Position numbers and translations under genes: made by a program
NCBI GenBank assembly: GCA_045617505.1
Contig: JAZLIS010000054.1
Coordinates: forward strand, 1 to 13,488
Source: Cacconaster sp045617505
Lineage (GTDB): Bacteria; Bacteroidota; Bacteroidia; Bacteroidales; UBA932
DNA length: 13,488 nt
Direction: 5' to 3'
In this document: one piece after another, positions 1 through 7,938 of the stretch
Position numbering within the stretch: position 1 is the first letter of the stretch
How the letters are laid out: each line of letters starts with the position of its first letter
Notes under the pieces: model-generated
Databases searched by the model: none
What the model saw: the letters and a program-made list of their open reading frames with translations, nothing else
Told to the model about the DNA's origin: nothing

Positions 1-521
1 CGACTTGTAGCCTTTGCCGGAGATTCCATATAAGGAGTACCGGATGCATCACACGGAAGGTGGAGTTCTCCTTCCAGCAGATAGAAATTCTCCTCCGTGA
101 AACAGCCGTCATATTCCCTGGCGACGTGATTGGGCACAAAATCGATGATGACCTTCATCCCGGCACGGTGGGTGCGTTCGACCAGGTCGCAGAACTCATC
201 CATCCTCCTCTCCACGTCCACGGCCAGAGCCGGATCCACATCGAAATAGTTCCGAATCGCGTACGGCGAACCCGCCTCCCCTTTCACAAGGGAGGGATGA
301 CTCGGGGCAATCCCGGGGAAGGCGGTTCTGGTCGCGTGCGAAATCACGCCGGTAAACCATACCGCACCGACGGACATCTTTTTCAGGTGAGCGAGATACG
401 TTTCGTCAATGTCATTGAACTTCCCGCTGCCGTTGATGTCGAAAGAGCCTCCGGGAATGCAGTCTCTGCTCCCGAAGGCCCTTACAAGCAACTGGTATAT
501 TACGAATTTGCCCTCTACCAA
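1..521 (-). CDS. GH13 alpha-amylase family protein, N-terminal part (cut by window edge)
   Basis: The first 173 residues of a glycoside hydrolase family 13 enzyme, which hydrolyses alpha-1,4-glucans. The frame starts M-V-E-G-K-F-V-I-Y-Q-L-L-V-R, the usual beginning of Bacteroidota GH13 amylases. It contains SPYAI at 85-89 followed by a YFDVDP segment (92-97), and conserved region I as DFVPNH at 127-132. The catalytic Asp/Glu/Asp regions II-IV lie beyond the left edge. No signal peptide is visible, so a cytoplasmic role on glycogen or imported maltodextrin is likely. The frame is closed by a TGA just upstream and has no ATG near the conserved N-terminus. The best start is therefore TTG at 521-519, which overlaps the pfkA stop (TTGGTAG), with AGGA about 8 nt upstream; this suggests translational coupling. 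Family assignment is firm; start and exact substrate are inferred. Confidence 0.85.
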   Translation of the reverse strand, partial: MVEGKFVIYQLLVRAFGSRDCIPGGSFDINGSGKFNDIDETYLAHLKKMSVGAVWFTGVISHATRTAFPGIAPSHPSLVKGEAGSPYAIRNYFDVDPALAVDVERRMDEFCDLVERTHRAGMKVIIDFVPNHVAREYDGCFTEENFYLLEGELHLPCDASGTPYMESPAKATS

Positions 522-1744
522 TTCAGAATCCTGTTGAAATCATACTCCGCCGGATCGGGAACATAAGCTTTCGCAGCCTGATAATCCTCGGGAGTGATGT
601 AATGACAGATGTTGTTGAAATAGTTGCGGGCGGTTCCGCCTTCGATGTTGACTCTGCGGGGCGGAATCTTCCCCTCCTCATTCTGAAGGTCGTGGAGGTA
701 GAGAGGATGCGCGTTGCCGTCTGCATCCACATAAACCATACAGCCTGTCTCGCCTTTCCTGAACAATTCGTAAGCGCCCATTGCAAGTTCGGAGCAGTAA
801 GTGAGGTCGAATGCGATGGGATCCTGGCAACGTACGTCATATCCGATTTCGATGGGACGTGTCTTGACCTTCATACCGAGTTTCTTGAATTCCTTCTCAA
901 GAATGTCGTTGAAAAGGACAGCCTTGGATATCTTGCCCAATTCGGGGTGTCCGTGCTCGTCGTATGTCATATTTACTCCCGTGCCCTTCAGGTCTTCGGG
1001 GTCAAGGTCGTGGAACACGCCTTCGGCAACCACGACAGTTCCGTAAGGAATGCCGAGGATGGAGCGTTTCACAATCGCCGAAATCGTCAGTTTGATGATT
1101 TTGTCGATGGTTATCTTCGTCTTGTTGAACATTTCGGGGATAATCGTCATCGGGCAGTGAGTGGCCTCGCCTATTCCGAGGGCAAGGTGGCCTGCACTGC
1201 GGCCCATAGCCGAAATCAGAAGCCAGTTGCCGGAAGTGCGAGCATCCTCGTATGCCGTGCGGGCGATATGCGCGCCTTCATCCTTCGCGGAGTTGAATCC
1301 GAAAGTGGGAGCGTTTTGAGGAAGAGGAAGGTCGTTGTCGATTGTCTTGGGAACGTGGATATTGTGGATGGGATATTTCTTGCTTTCCAGGAATTTCGCA
1401 ATCCTGTTGGCCGTGGATGCAGTATCATCCCCACCTACGGTGACAAGAAGCTTGATGTTGTTGTTCTGGAAGAGTTCGAGATTGAAATTCTCCTCGAAAT
1501 CCTTGTCCGTAGGTTTGAAACGGCTCATCATCAGATAGGAGCCTCCTCTGTTGAAAATAGTGTCAGCCTTGAAGAAATCGAGTTCCTCATACTTGGGATT
1601 CTTGGAAAAAAGGCCTGAATAGCCACCGTGCAGACCAAGGACGCGATATCCTCCAGCAATAAAGGCTTTTGTCAGAGAGCCGACAACTGTGTTCATTCCG
1701 GGAGCCGGACCCCCGCCTGTCAAAATGATGATTGAATCTTTCAT
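515..1744 (-). CDS. pfkA: 6-phosphofructokinase, probably pyrophosphate-dependent
   Basis: A 409-residue phosphofructokinase that phosphorylates fructose-6-phosphate to fructose-1,6-bisphosphate in glycolysis. Visible motifs are the N-terminal phosphate loop GGGPAPGMN (10-18), GGDD (104-107), PKTIDND (132-138, catalytic Asp in TIDND), MGR (180-182) and PE (203-204). ATP-dependent enzymes such as E. coli PfkA have Gly where the second Asp of GGDD sits, and Gly where Lys133 sits. The Asp/Lys pair is the established signature of PPi-dependent enzymes, whose reaction is reversible. The phosphoryl donor is thus inferred as PPi. The protein is longer than the ~320 residues of PfkA, in keeping with this clade. 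ATG at 1744-1742 follows a short AT-rich gap. The amylase gene overlaps its 3' end, consistent with feeding glucan breakdown into glycolysis. Confidence 0.93.
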   Translation of the reverse strand: MKDSIIILTGGGPAPGMNTVVGSLTKAFIAGGYRVLGLHGGYSGLFSKNPKYEELDFFKADTIFNRGGSYLMMSRFKPTDKDFEENFNLELFQNNNIKLLVTVGGDDTASTANRIAKFLESKKYPIHNIHVPKTIDNDLPLPQNAPTFGFNSAKDEGAHIARTAYEDARTSGNWLLISAMGRSAGHLALGIGEATHCPMTIIPEMFNKTKITIDKIIKLTISAIVKRSILGIPYGTVVVAEGVFHDLDPEDLKGTGVNMTYDEHGHPELGKISKAVLFNDILEKEFKKLGMKVKTRPIEIGYDVRCQDPIAFDLTYCSELAMGAYELFRKGETGCMVYVDADGNAHPLYLHDLQNEEGKIPPRRVNIEGGTARNYFNNICHYITPEDYQAAKAYVPDPAEYDFNRILNW

Positions 1745-1823
1745 ATTTGTATTAATTAAGGTTTTCTTCGGACTGTAAAAATACTAAATTTATAGAAAAT
1801 TATAGTTAAATTTGCAGATTAAG
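1745..1823. promoter_or_regulatory. Divergent intergenic region between pfkA and ligA
   Basis: A 79-bp AT-rich gap, the only non-coding stretch between the two divergent units, so it should hold both promoters. On the plus strand TAAATTTG at 1807-1814 matches the Bacteroidota -7 consensus TAnnTTTG exactly. Its distance to the ligA ATG (1824) would give a very short or nearly absent leader. No convincing -33 TTTG/TTG box lies 19-21 bp upstream. On the minus strand only 7-of-8 matches are seen (for example TAAATTTA and TATTTTTA), so the pfkA promoter is not assigned. No hairpin or riboswitch-like structure fits in so short a gap. Confidence 0.45.
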
Positions 1824-3854
1824 ATGGCTAAGATTTCCAAAATAGAAGCAAGGGAGAGAATCGGATTCCTGAGGGAAGAACTTGAGCGGCACAATCACAA
1901 CTATTACGTCCTCAACAGCCCTACCATAAGCGATTTTGAATTCGACCTGCTTATGGCTGAACTTCAAGGTCTTGAGAAGATGTTTCCCGACCTTGCCGCC
2001 GGAGACTCCCCAACCTCCCACGTGGGCAGCGACCTCGAACAGCCGGCTCAGGGACAGGCCGCCCGTTTCCTTCAGGTCGCCCACAAATATCCGATGCTTT
2101 CTTTGGGGAACACCTACAGCATCGGAGAGATGGAGGATTTCAACAACCGTATTGCCAAAAGTGTCCCGTCCCCCTACAGTTTCAGCTGTGAGCTCAAATT
2201 CGACGGCACCGCCATCTGCCTGACCTACCGGAGAGGAAAGCTTCTGCGCGCCCTGACAAGAGGAGATGGGGCAAAAGGAGACGATGTCACCCGAAACGTG
2301 GTCAATATCCCGGCAATACCCCATCAATTGAAAGGGACTTGCTACCCGGAAGAGTTCGAAATAAGGGGCGAAATCTTTATGCCGTTCGAAGCCTTCGAGC
2401 GAAACAGCGCCGAGAGGATTGACAACGGTGACGAACCGTTCGCAAATCCCAGGAACGCCGCTTCCGGTTCACTCAAGCTCCAGAACCCTGAAGAGATGAA
2501 AACCAGAGGACTGGACTGCGTGCTTTACCATATTTTGGGGGCAGACCTTCCGTTCAGAAGCCATACTGAAGCCATCGCCGCCGCCGCATCCTGGGGACTC
2601 CCCGTCTCCAGATACAGCCGTAAAGTCTCCTCCATAAGCGAAGCTGTGGAATATATCCGATATTGGGATACGGAGAGGCACAACCTCCCCTTCGCAACGG
2701 ACGGCATCGTGATAAAGGTGGATGAACTCGACTTGCAGAAGAGGCTGGGAATGACCGCAAAATCCCCCCGCTGGGCCACTGCATACAAATTCAAGCCGGA
2801 ACAGGCTCTCACGCAACTCAGGAGCATCGATTATCAGGTGGGACGCACAGGTGCCATAACTCCCGTCGCCAACCTTGATCCGGTACCCCTTTCAGGCACA
2901 ATAGTAAAACGGGCATCCCTTCACAACAAAGACCAGATGGACCTTCTTGGGATTCACACCGGAGACTATGTCTATGTGGAAAAGGGAGGTGAAATCATAC
3001 CTAAAATCACTGCAGTGGAATTGAGCAAAAGACCCGTGGATGCTATTCCGGCCGCTTTCCCGGAAATATGTCCGGACTGCGGGACACCTCTGGTTCGTGA
3101 CGAAAGCCAGGCGAAGCATTACTGCCCGAACATCAACACCTGCCCGACACAGATAAAGGGAAGGCTGATTCATTTCGCAAGCAGGAAGGCCATGGACATA
3201 CGGGCCGGAGACGCGACAGTGGAGGCACTGTATGACAAAGGCTACCTGAGGGACCTGCCCGATTTCTACACTCTGACCAAGGAGCAGCTGATGACTCTGG
3301 AGGGCTGGCAGGACAAATCCAGCGCAAATCTGACGGAGAGCATCGGCAAAAGCCGTTCAGTCCCCTTCGAAAGAGTCCTCTACGCTTTGGGGATAAGACA
3401 TATTGGCCAAGCCAATGCCGCAATGCTGGCATCTCATTTCGGAACTATGGAGAATCTTATGTCCGCCACCAAAGAGGATTTGCTCCAGATAGATGAAATA
3501 GGAGATGTGATGGCGGATTCCCTGCTCGCTTATTTTGCAAGTCAGGAAGGAAAGGCAACTGTCGAGGCTCTGCGCAGGGAAGGATTGCAGATGAGTGCCT
3601 CCGACGGGAAAGAACGCCTCTCCGACAGACTCTCCGGAAAAGTGGTGGTCGTTTCCGGGAACTTCTCAATTTCCAGAGAAGCGATGAAAGCGCTGATAGA
3701 AGCCCACGGAGGGAAGAATTCCGGTTCCGTCAGCGGAAAGACATCCTATCTGCTGGCAGGTGACAAAGCCGGCGCGGAGAAATTGAAAAAAGCCGAAAGC
3801 CTCGGCACAGCGGTGATTTCGGAAGAAGAATTATATAAATTGATTGAAGGCTGA
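1824..3854 (+). CDS. ligA: NAD-dependent DNA ligase LigA
   Basis: A 676-residue NAD+-dependent DNA ligase that seals 3'-OH/5'-phosphate nicks in replication and repair. The modules are in standard order. An N-terminal Ia domain has the HNHNYYV segment (23-29). The adenylation domain has catalytic Lys125 in KFDG and the NPRNAASGSL motif (208-217). An OB fold follows, then a Cys4 zinc site at C416, C419, C434 and C440. Helix-hairpin-helix repeats (about 450-580) and a C-terminal BRCT domain (about 600-676) complete it. Length is normal for LigA. ATG 1824 is preferred over an in-frame TTG at 1812, because the latter overlaps the putative -7 element and would add four unconserved residues. One oddity: after AMDI (456-459) the usual DGLG-type turn is replaced by RAGD, about one residue shorter. 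The stop overlaps the next start by one base (TGATG). Confidence 0.97.
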   Translation: MAKISKIEARERIGFLREELERHNHNYYVLNSPTISDFEFDLLMAELQGLEKMFPDLAAGDSPTSHVGSDLEQPAQGQAARFLQVAHKYPMLSLGNTYSIGEMEDFNNRIAKSVPSPYSFSCELKFDGTAICLTYRRGKLLRALTRGDGAKGDDVTRNVVNIPAIPHQLKGTCYPEEFEIRGEIFMPFEAFERNSAERIDNGDEPFANPRNAASGSLKLQNPEEMKTRGLDCVLYHILGADLPFRSHTEAIAAAASWGLPVSRYSRKVSSISEAVEYIRYWDTERHNLPFATDGIVIKVDELDLQKRLGMTAKSPRWATAYKFKPEQALTQLRSIDYQVGRTGAITPVANLDPVPLSGTIVKRASLHNKDQMDLLGIHTGDYVYVEKGGEIIPKITAVELSKRPVDAIPAAFPEICPDCGTPLVRDESQAKHYCPNINTCPTQIKGRLIHFASRKAMDIRAGDATVEALYDKGYLRDLPDFYTLTKEQLMTLEGWQDKSSANLTESIGKSRSVPFERVLYALGIRHIGQANAAMLASHFGTMENLMSATKEDLLQIDEIGDVMADSLLAYFASQEGKATVEALRREGLQMSASDGKERLSDRLSGKVVVVSGNFSISREAMKALIEAHGGKNSGSVSGKTSYLLAGDKAGAEKLKKAESLGTAVISEEELYKLIEG

Positions 3855-6085
3855 TGTTTACAGACGAAGACTATAAACTGATATACCGGGAAGCAGATGC
3901 CTTGAAGGAGGTGGCCCGTAAACGGTGCGCTGACGATGAGCAGTTTCAGCTTGTGCTGAAAGCTTTTGATTTCGCCAATGAAGCGCACAAGGATGTACGC
4001 CGTCGTTCCGGTGAACCCTATATCCTGCACCCGATTGCCGTGGCAAGGATAGTAGTGAGTGAGATAGGACTGGGTTGCAAGTCAATATGCGCCGCACTTC
4101 TTCACGACGTGGTGGAGGATACCGATTACACCGTGGAGGACATACAGCGTTTCTTCGGCGAGAAAATCGCAAGCCTGGTGGATGGATTGACCAAAATCAA
4201 GACAGCTCTTGACAATGACAACAAGAGCGGAAAGCCGAGTCTTCAAGCTGAAAACTCGAAAAGAATCCTGCTTACGCTCAATGAAGATGTCAGAATCGTG
4301 CTGATAAAGCTGGCAGACCGTCTTCACAATGTCCGCACGATTCAGTTCATGCCCGAATACAAGAGGGACAAGATTCTCAGCGAGACAATGTATATCTTCA
4401 TCCCCCTTGCCCACAGGCTCGGACTGTACAGCATAAAGTCGGAAATGGAGAATATCTGGCTGCAATACCGTGAGCCGGAGGCATACAGGCAGATAGAGCA
4501 GCAGTTGGACAGGATAATGAGCGAAAGGTCCGAATCAATAGACACCTTCATCGCTCCCATTCAGGCGGAACTCGACAAGGCGGGATTCCGATACAAGATT
4601 CTCAAGAGACTCAAGACACCCTATTCAATCTGGAGAAAGATGCGCACGAAGGATCTCCCCTTCGAGCAGATTTTCGACATATACGCAGTACGGATAATCT
4701 TCGAACCTCTGAAAAACCATTCGGAACAGGAGCAGTGCTGGTATATCTTCTCGATGATTACCGCCCTGTACCGCTACAAGCCGGACAGAATCAGAGATTG
4801 GCTCAAATCTCCCAAAACCAACGGATATGAGGCTCTCCACCTCACGGTTATGGGTCCGGGAGGAAACTGGGTGGAAATACAGATTCGCAGCGAAAGGATG
4901 AATTCCATCGCCGAGAGGGGCATCGCCGCCCACTGGCTCTACAAGCAGGAGGGGTACGTGAGCGAGGATGAGAGCGAAATTGACAGATGGCTCCAGAAGG
5001 TCCGTCAGGTTCTTGAAAATCCTGACGCAAACGCGCTTCAGTTCCTTGACGATTTCCATAAGGAGCTATTCGTAAACGATATATTCATCTTCACACCCAA
5101 AGGTGAAGCCCGCCGTCTGCCTGTCGGCTCGACTGCTCTCGACTTCGCCTACAACATCCACTCGCAAATCGGCAACAAAGCCATCGCCGCGAAGGTGAAT
5201 CAGAAACTGCAACCTCTCTCCTATCAATTGAGAAACGGGGATCAGGTAGAAGTCATCACCTCCGGCAAGGGGCAGCCCAAACGCGAATGGCTGGAATTTC
5301 TCAAGACCACCAAGGCCCGCAACTCCCTGCTTGACGCGCTGAAGAGCGAATCTCCCGAAGTCGCAAGGCAGCAGGGAATGAATCTGCTGCACAGCAAACT
5401 TGAAGAGAGGGGAATTGCAGATCAGAGCCGTGTAGTCAAGAAACTGATTGACTACTACAGCGTGAAAGGCGGAAAATACGAGCTGTATGACAGAATCGGC
5501 CTCGGCCTGATTGACCTCTCGGATCTTGACACCGTCCTCAGGACAAACATCGAGAAACGGAATGTCCAGATGTGGGGAGTGAAACTCCTCAGTCCTCTGA
5601 TCAATCTGGGTAAAATTTCCAAGGACAAGGAATATATTCTTCAGGAAGATATTGACAAGGGGACAATCTCCTTCAAGATAGCGGAATGCTGTTCCCCGAT
5701 TCCGGGCGACAGCGTGGTCGCATTCATTTCCGATGACGGAACAGTGACCATCCATAAGAAAAGCTGTCCTGAAGCGACCAACCTTGCTTCCAGAGAGGGA
5801 CACAGAATTGTGCCGGCCAGATGGAGCAAGCACTTCATAATGTCGTATCTGGCAAGGATTTCGCTGAACGGGATTGACCGTGTGGGCATCATCAACGAAA
5901 TCACCCGGGTGATATCGCTCGTTCTTGGCGTCAATATGAGAAAGATACTCATCGAAAGCCACGACGGCATTTTCGAGGGAAGCATAGAGCTGTACGTCCA
6001 CAATACTGATGACCTTGAAAGCCTCATCAAATCTCTGGTCAAAATCAAGGGTATGGAGAGCGTCAAGCGCATAGAAACAGTGTGA
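3854..6085 (+). CDS. Bifunctional (p)ppGpp synthetase/hydrolase, RelA/SpoT (Rsh) family
   Basis: A 743-residue long RSH protein that makes and degrades the alarmone (p)ppGpp of the stringent response, acting in the cytosol with the ribosome. The hydrolase HD domain looks intact: H59, H84-D85 within HDVVED, and D155 in LADRLHN. The synthetase domain has D275 in FDIYAVR, NGYEALH (323-329) and E341 in EIQIR. The loop that separates bifunctional enzymes (RxKD) from synthetase-only RelA (ExDD) reads RIRD at 312-315. This keeps the positive charge, so both activities are expected. TGS lies at about 409-470, a Cys-containing zinc-finger region with C612-C613, and a C-terminal ACT domain from about 667. 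Its ATG shares one base with the ligA stop. It could be named spoT, rel or relA; the genome-wide set of RSH enzymes is not visible, so no symbol is given. Confidence 0.95.
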   Translation: MFTDEDYKLIYREADALKEVARKRCADDEQFQLVLKAFDFANEAHKDVRRRSGEPYILHPIAVARIVVSEIGLGCKSICAALLHDVVEDTDYTVEDIQRFFGEKIASLVDGLTKIKTALDNDNKSGKPSLQAENSKRILLTLNEDVRIVLIKLADRLHNVRTIQFMPEYKRDKILSETMYIFIPLAHRLGLYSIKSEMENIWLQYREPEAYRQIEQQLDRIMSERSESIDTFIAPIQAELDKAGFRYKILKRLKTPYSIWRKMRTKDLPFEQIFDIYAVRIIFEPLKNHSEQEQCWYIFSMITALYRYKPDRIRDWLKSPKTNGYEALHLTVMGPGGNWVEIQIRSERMNSIAERGIAAHWLYKQEGYVSEDESEIDRWLQKVRQVLENPDANALQFLDDFHKELFVNDIFIFTPKGEARRLPVGSTALDFAYNIHSQIGNKAIAAKVNQKLQPLSYQLRNGDQVEVITSGKGQPKREWLEFLKTTKARNSLLDALKSESPEVARQQGMNLLHSKLEERGIADQSRVVKKLIDYYSVKGGKYELYDRIGLGLIDLSDLDTVLRTNIEKRNVQMWGVKLLSPLINLGKISKDKEYILQEDIDKGTISFKIAECCSPIPGDSVVAFISDDGTVTIHKKSCPEATNLASREGHRIVPARWSKHFIMSYLARISLNGIDRVGIINEITRVISLVLGVNMRKILIESHDGIFEGSIELYVHNTDDLESLIKSLVKIKGMESVKRIETV

Positions 6086-6090
6086 CAATT

Positions 6091-7938
6091 ATGAAAAGAG
6101 CCGTAACTGCAGCGTCAATCCTTCTTCTGTTCGCAGCCTGCTGTACTTTGAGCCGGTCCTGCGCCAACACCACCACTCCCCCGCAGGGAGGTCCGAAAGA
6201 TACGATTCCTCCTGTACTCCTGCAGGCCACTCCTCCGGAGAACAGCACGAAAATACCCACATTCGGTTCCAAGATACTGCTCCTCTTCGACGAATATACC
6301 GTCGTGAAGAACAATACCGGCATTCTGCTCTCCCCACCCACCAAAAGGCGTCCTCAAGCCAAAGTGAAGGGCAAGAACATCGTGGTGACGCTTCCCGACA
6401 CATTGAGAGAAAACCAGACCTACACCATAGACTTCGGGCAGGCACTTGCAGACAACAATGAAGGGAACCCCGCCCCAAGGTATGTATATGCCTTCTCGAC
6501 AGGAGATGTCATCGATTCGCTCTATCTGACCGGTTCCCTGATGGACAGCCAGACACTGAAGCCGGTAAAGGATGCCATGGTGGCCATCTACACCGACTTC
6601 TCCGATTCAGCCTGCTTCAAGTCCGTACCTGACGCCATCGCAAAGACGGACGACTGGGGGTTCTTCTCAATCAGAAACATCAAGCCGGACTCATTTATGG
6701 TCTATGCGTTCACCGATGAGGACGGCAACTACAAATACGACCCGGACGCGGACCAGGTTGCCTTCTATGATTCCGTGTTCGTCCCATACGCCGTCGTCAG
6801 GGACTCCAATGAGGTGTTCGAGTTCAGGAATTTCAATATGAAGGACACCCTTAAGTGCAAGGCCCGCAAGGCTATGATCAGTATGCTTATGTTCAAGGAG
6901 TTGCAGAGCATACAATATCTTCAGAACAGCGGACGCAAGACAGAGAAGAGCGGATTCCTGAAATTCAGTGCCGCCGACGTTCAGATAAACTCCCTCAAAT
7001 TTATGGGAATTGATTCATCCGCTGTCATAATCCAGTACAATCAGTCCCGGGACAGCATCGATTTCTGGATTAATGTGGACTACAGGCTGGAGGACAGTCT
7101 GATGATAAAATTGAATTATATGAAGACCGACTCCACTGGCAATCTTTCACCGTTTGATGAAGATCTTTCCCTTGCTGTGATGAAACAGCCTGAGACGGAA
7201 ACTCCCAGCCAGCCGGTCAACAGGAACAAGGACAAAGAGAGCGGCGGGGACAAGGGCAAACAGGAAAAAAAGATTAAGGACACTGTCTTTGTCATCACCG
7301 AGACTGTTACCAACGAGACTGTTGAAGAAGAGGGCTTTTTCATAGATTCCGACCTTCCCGTCATAAACGTAATCACGGACTCCATCAGATTCATCGAAAC
7401 CAATCCCAAGGGGCAGGTTTCCGAAAAAAAATACAGATTCTGGCAGGACAGCTCTTTCATAAGAAGATATCATTTCCTTCCGGATGAAAAAATCATAAAG
7501 GGATATGACTATACCGTCACCTTCCCTCAGGGGACATTCACAAATCTGGATCGCCTGCCCAATGCCCTGAAAGAGGTGAAATTCAAGATTCCGCAGGACG
7601 AAAACCTTTGCAGCATCACTCTGGACCTCAAGGATGTTACAGGAAATCATATCATTGAGCTGGTTGATGAGAAGGGAGCCAATGTCCTGAGAAAATTCAT
7701 CGTCTCCGAAGACAAGAAAGTGAAAGTCTCCTACCTCAAGGCAGGAAAATATATGGTCAGGCTGACCAGAGATTCCAACGGCAACGGTTTTGCTGATACC
7801 GGGAACCTGCTCAAGAGAAAGCAGCCGGAACTTGTAAAGTTCTATTCGAAAGGGGATGATGCCGAAAGCCAGATGCTGGTTCTTGAGGAAGGGTTCGACC
7901 TGGAACAGGAGATAAACGTTAAACTGATATTTGAATGA
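6091..7938 (+). CDS. Ig-like domain lipoprotein of Bacteroidota (function unknown)
   Basis: A 615-residue predicted surface or periplasmic lipoprotein. The signal segment is MKRAVTAASILLLFAAC with two candidate lipid-attachment cysteines: C17 (FAAC) and C24 (SRSC). C24 fits best with the family pattern, in which the Cys stands shortly before a GGPKDTIPPV stretch (33-42). Residues about 37-138 form a Big_5/SbsA-type Ig-like domain (FDEYTVV, TYTIDFGQAL, AFSTGD). A second beta-sandwich of carboxypeptidase-regulatory type follows at about 145-230 with an Asp-rich DEDGNYKYDPDAD loop. A charged, low-complexity linker spans about 366-412, and a C-terminal beta domain repeats the theme at D561 (DSNGNG). 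Domain type is recognised, function is not. ATG 6091 is chosen over an upstream GTG at 6082 that overlaps the Rsh stop. Its end overlaps the next gene by 4 nt, so the two envelope proteins probably work together. Confidence 0.85.
   Translation: MKRAVTAASILLLFAACCTLSRSCANTTTPPQGGPKDTIPPVLLQATPPENSTKIPTFGSKILLLFDEYTVVKNNTGILLSPPTKRRPQAKVKGKNIVVTLPDTLRENQTYTIDFGQALADNNEGNPAPRYVYAFSTGDVIDSLYLTGSLMDSQTLKPVKDAMVAIYTDFSDSACFKSVPDAIAKTDDWGFFSIRNIKPDSFMVYAFTDEDGNYKYDPDADQVAFYDSVFVPYAVVRDSNEVFEFRNFNMKDTLKCKARKAMISMLMFKELQSIQYLQNSGRKTEKSGFLKFSAADVQINSLKFMGIDSSAVIIQYNQSRDSIDFWINVDYRLEDSLMIKLNYMKTDSTGNLSPFDEDLSLAVMKQPETETPSQPVNRNKDKESGGDKGKQEKKIKDTVFVITETVTNETVEEEGFFIDSDLPVINVITDSIRFIETNPKGQVSEKKYRFWQDSSFIRRYHFLPDEKIIKGYDYTVTFPQGTFTNLDRLPNALKEVKFKIPQDENLCSITLDLKDVTGNHIIELVDEKGANVLRKFIVSEDKKVKVSYLKAGKYMVRLTRDSNGNGFADTGNLLKRKQPELVKFYSKGDDAESQMLVLEEGFDLEQEINVKLIFE

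Noticed and set aside
274..296. Purine/pyrimidine-rich imperfect inverted repeat near the left edge
   Set aside because: It lies inside the amylase gene and encodes the conserved segment before SPYAI, so coding constraint explains it.
60..566. 168-codon plus-strand frame at the left edge
   Set aside because: The minus strand here encodes a GH13 amylase N-terminus with region I; the plus-strand product resembles nothing known.
602..1618. 338-codon open frame on the plus strand, antisense to pfkA
   Set aside because: It is the complement of a fully conserved phosphofructokinase gene; its translation shows no recognisable motif and it has no separate promoter.
1812..1823. TTG at 1812 as the ligA start
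   Set aside because: It overlaps the putative -7 element and adds four unconserved residues; ATG 1824 begins where LigA homologs usually do.
5066..6088. 340-codon open frame on the minus strand, antisense to the rsh gene
   Set aside because: The sense frame encodes the TGS, zinc-finger and ACT regions of a conserved RSH protein; the antisense frame is a codon-bias shadow.
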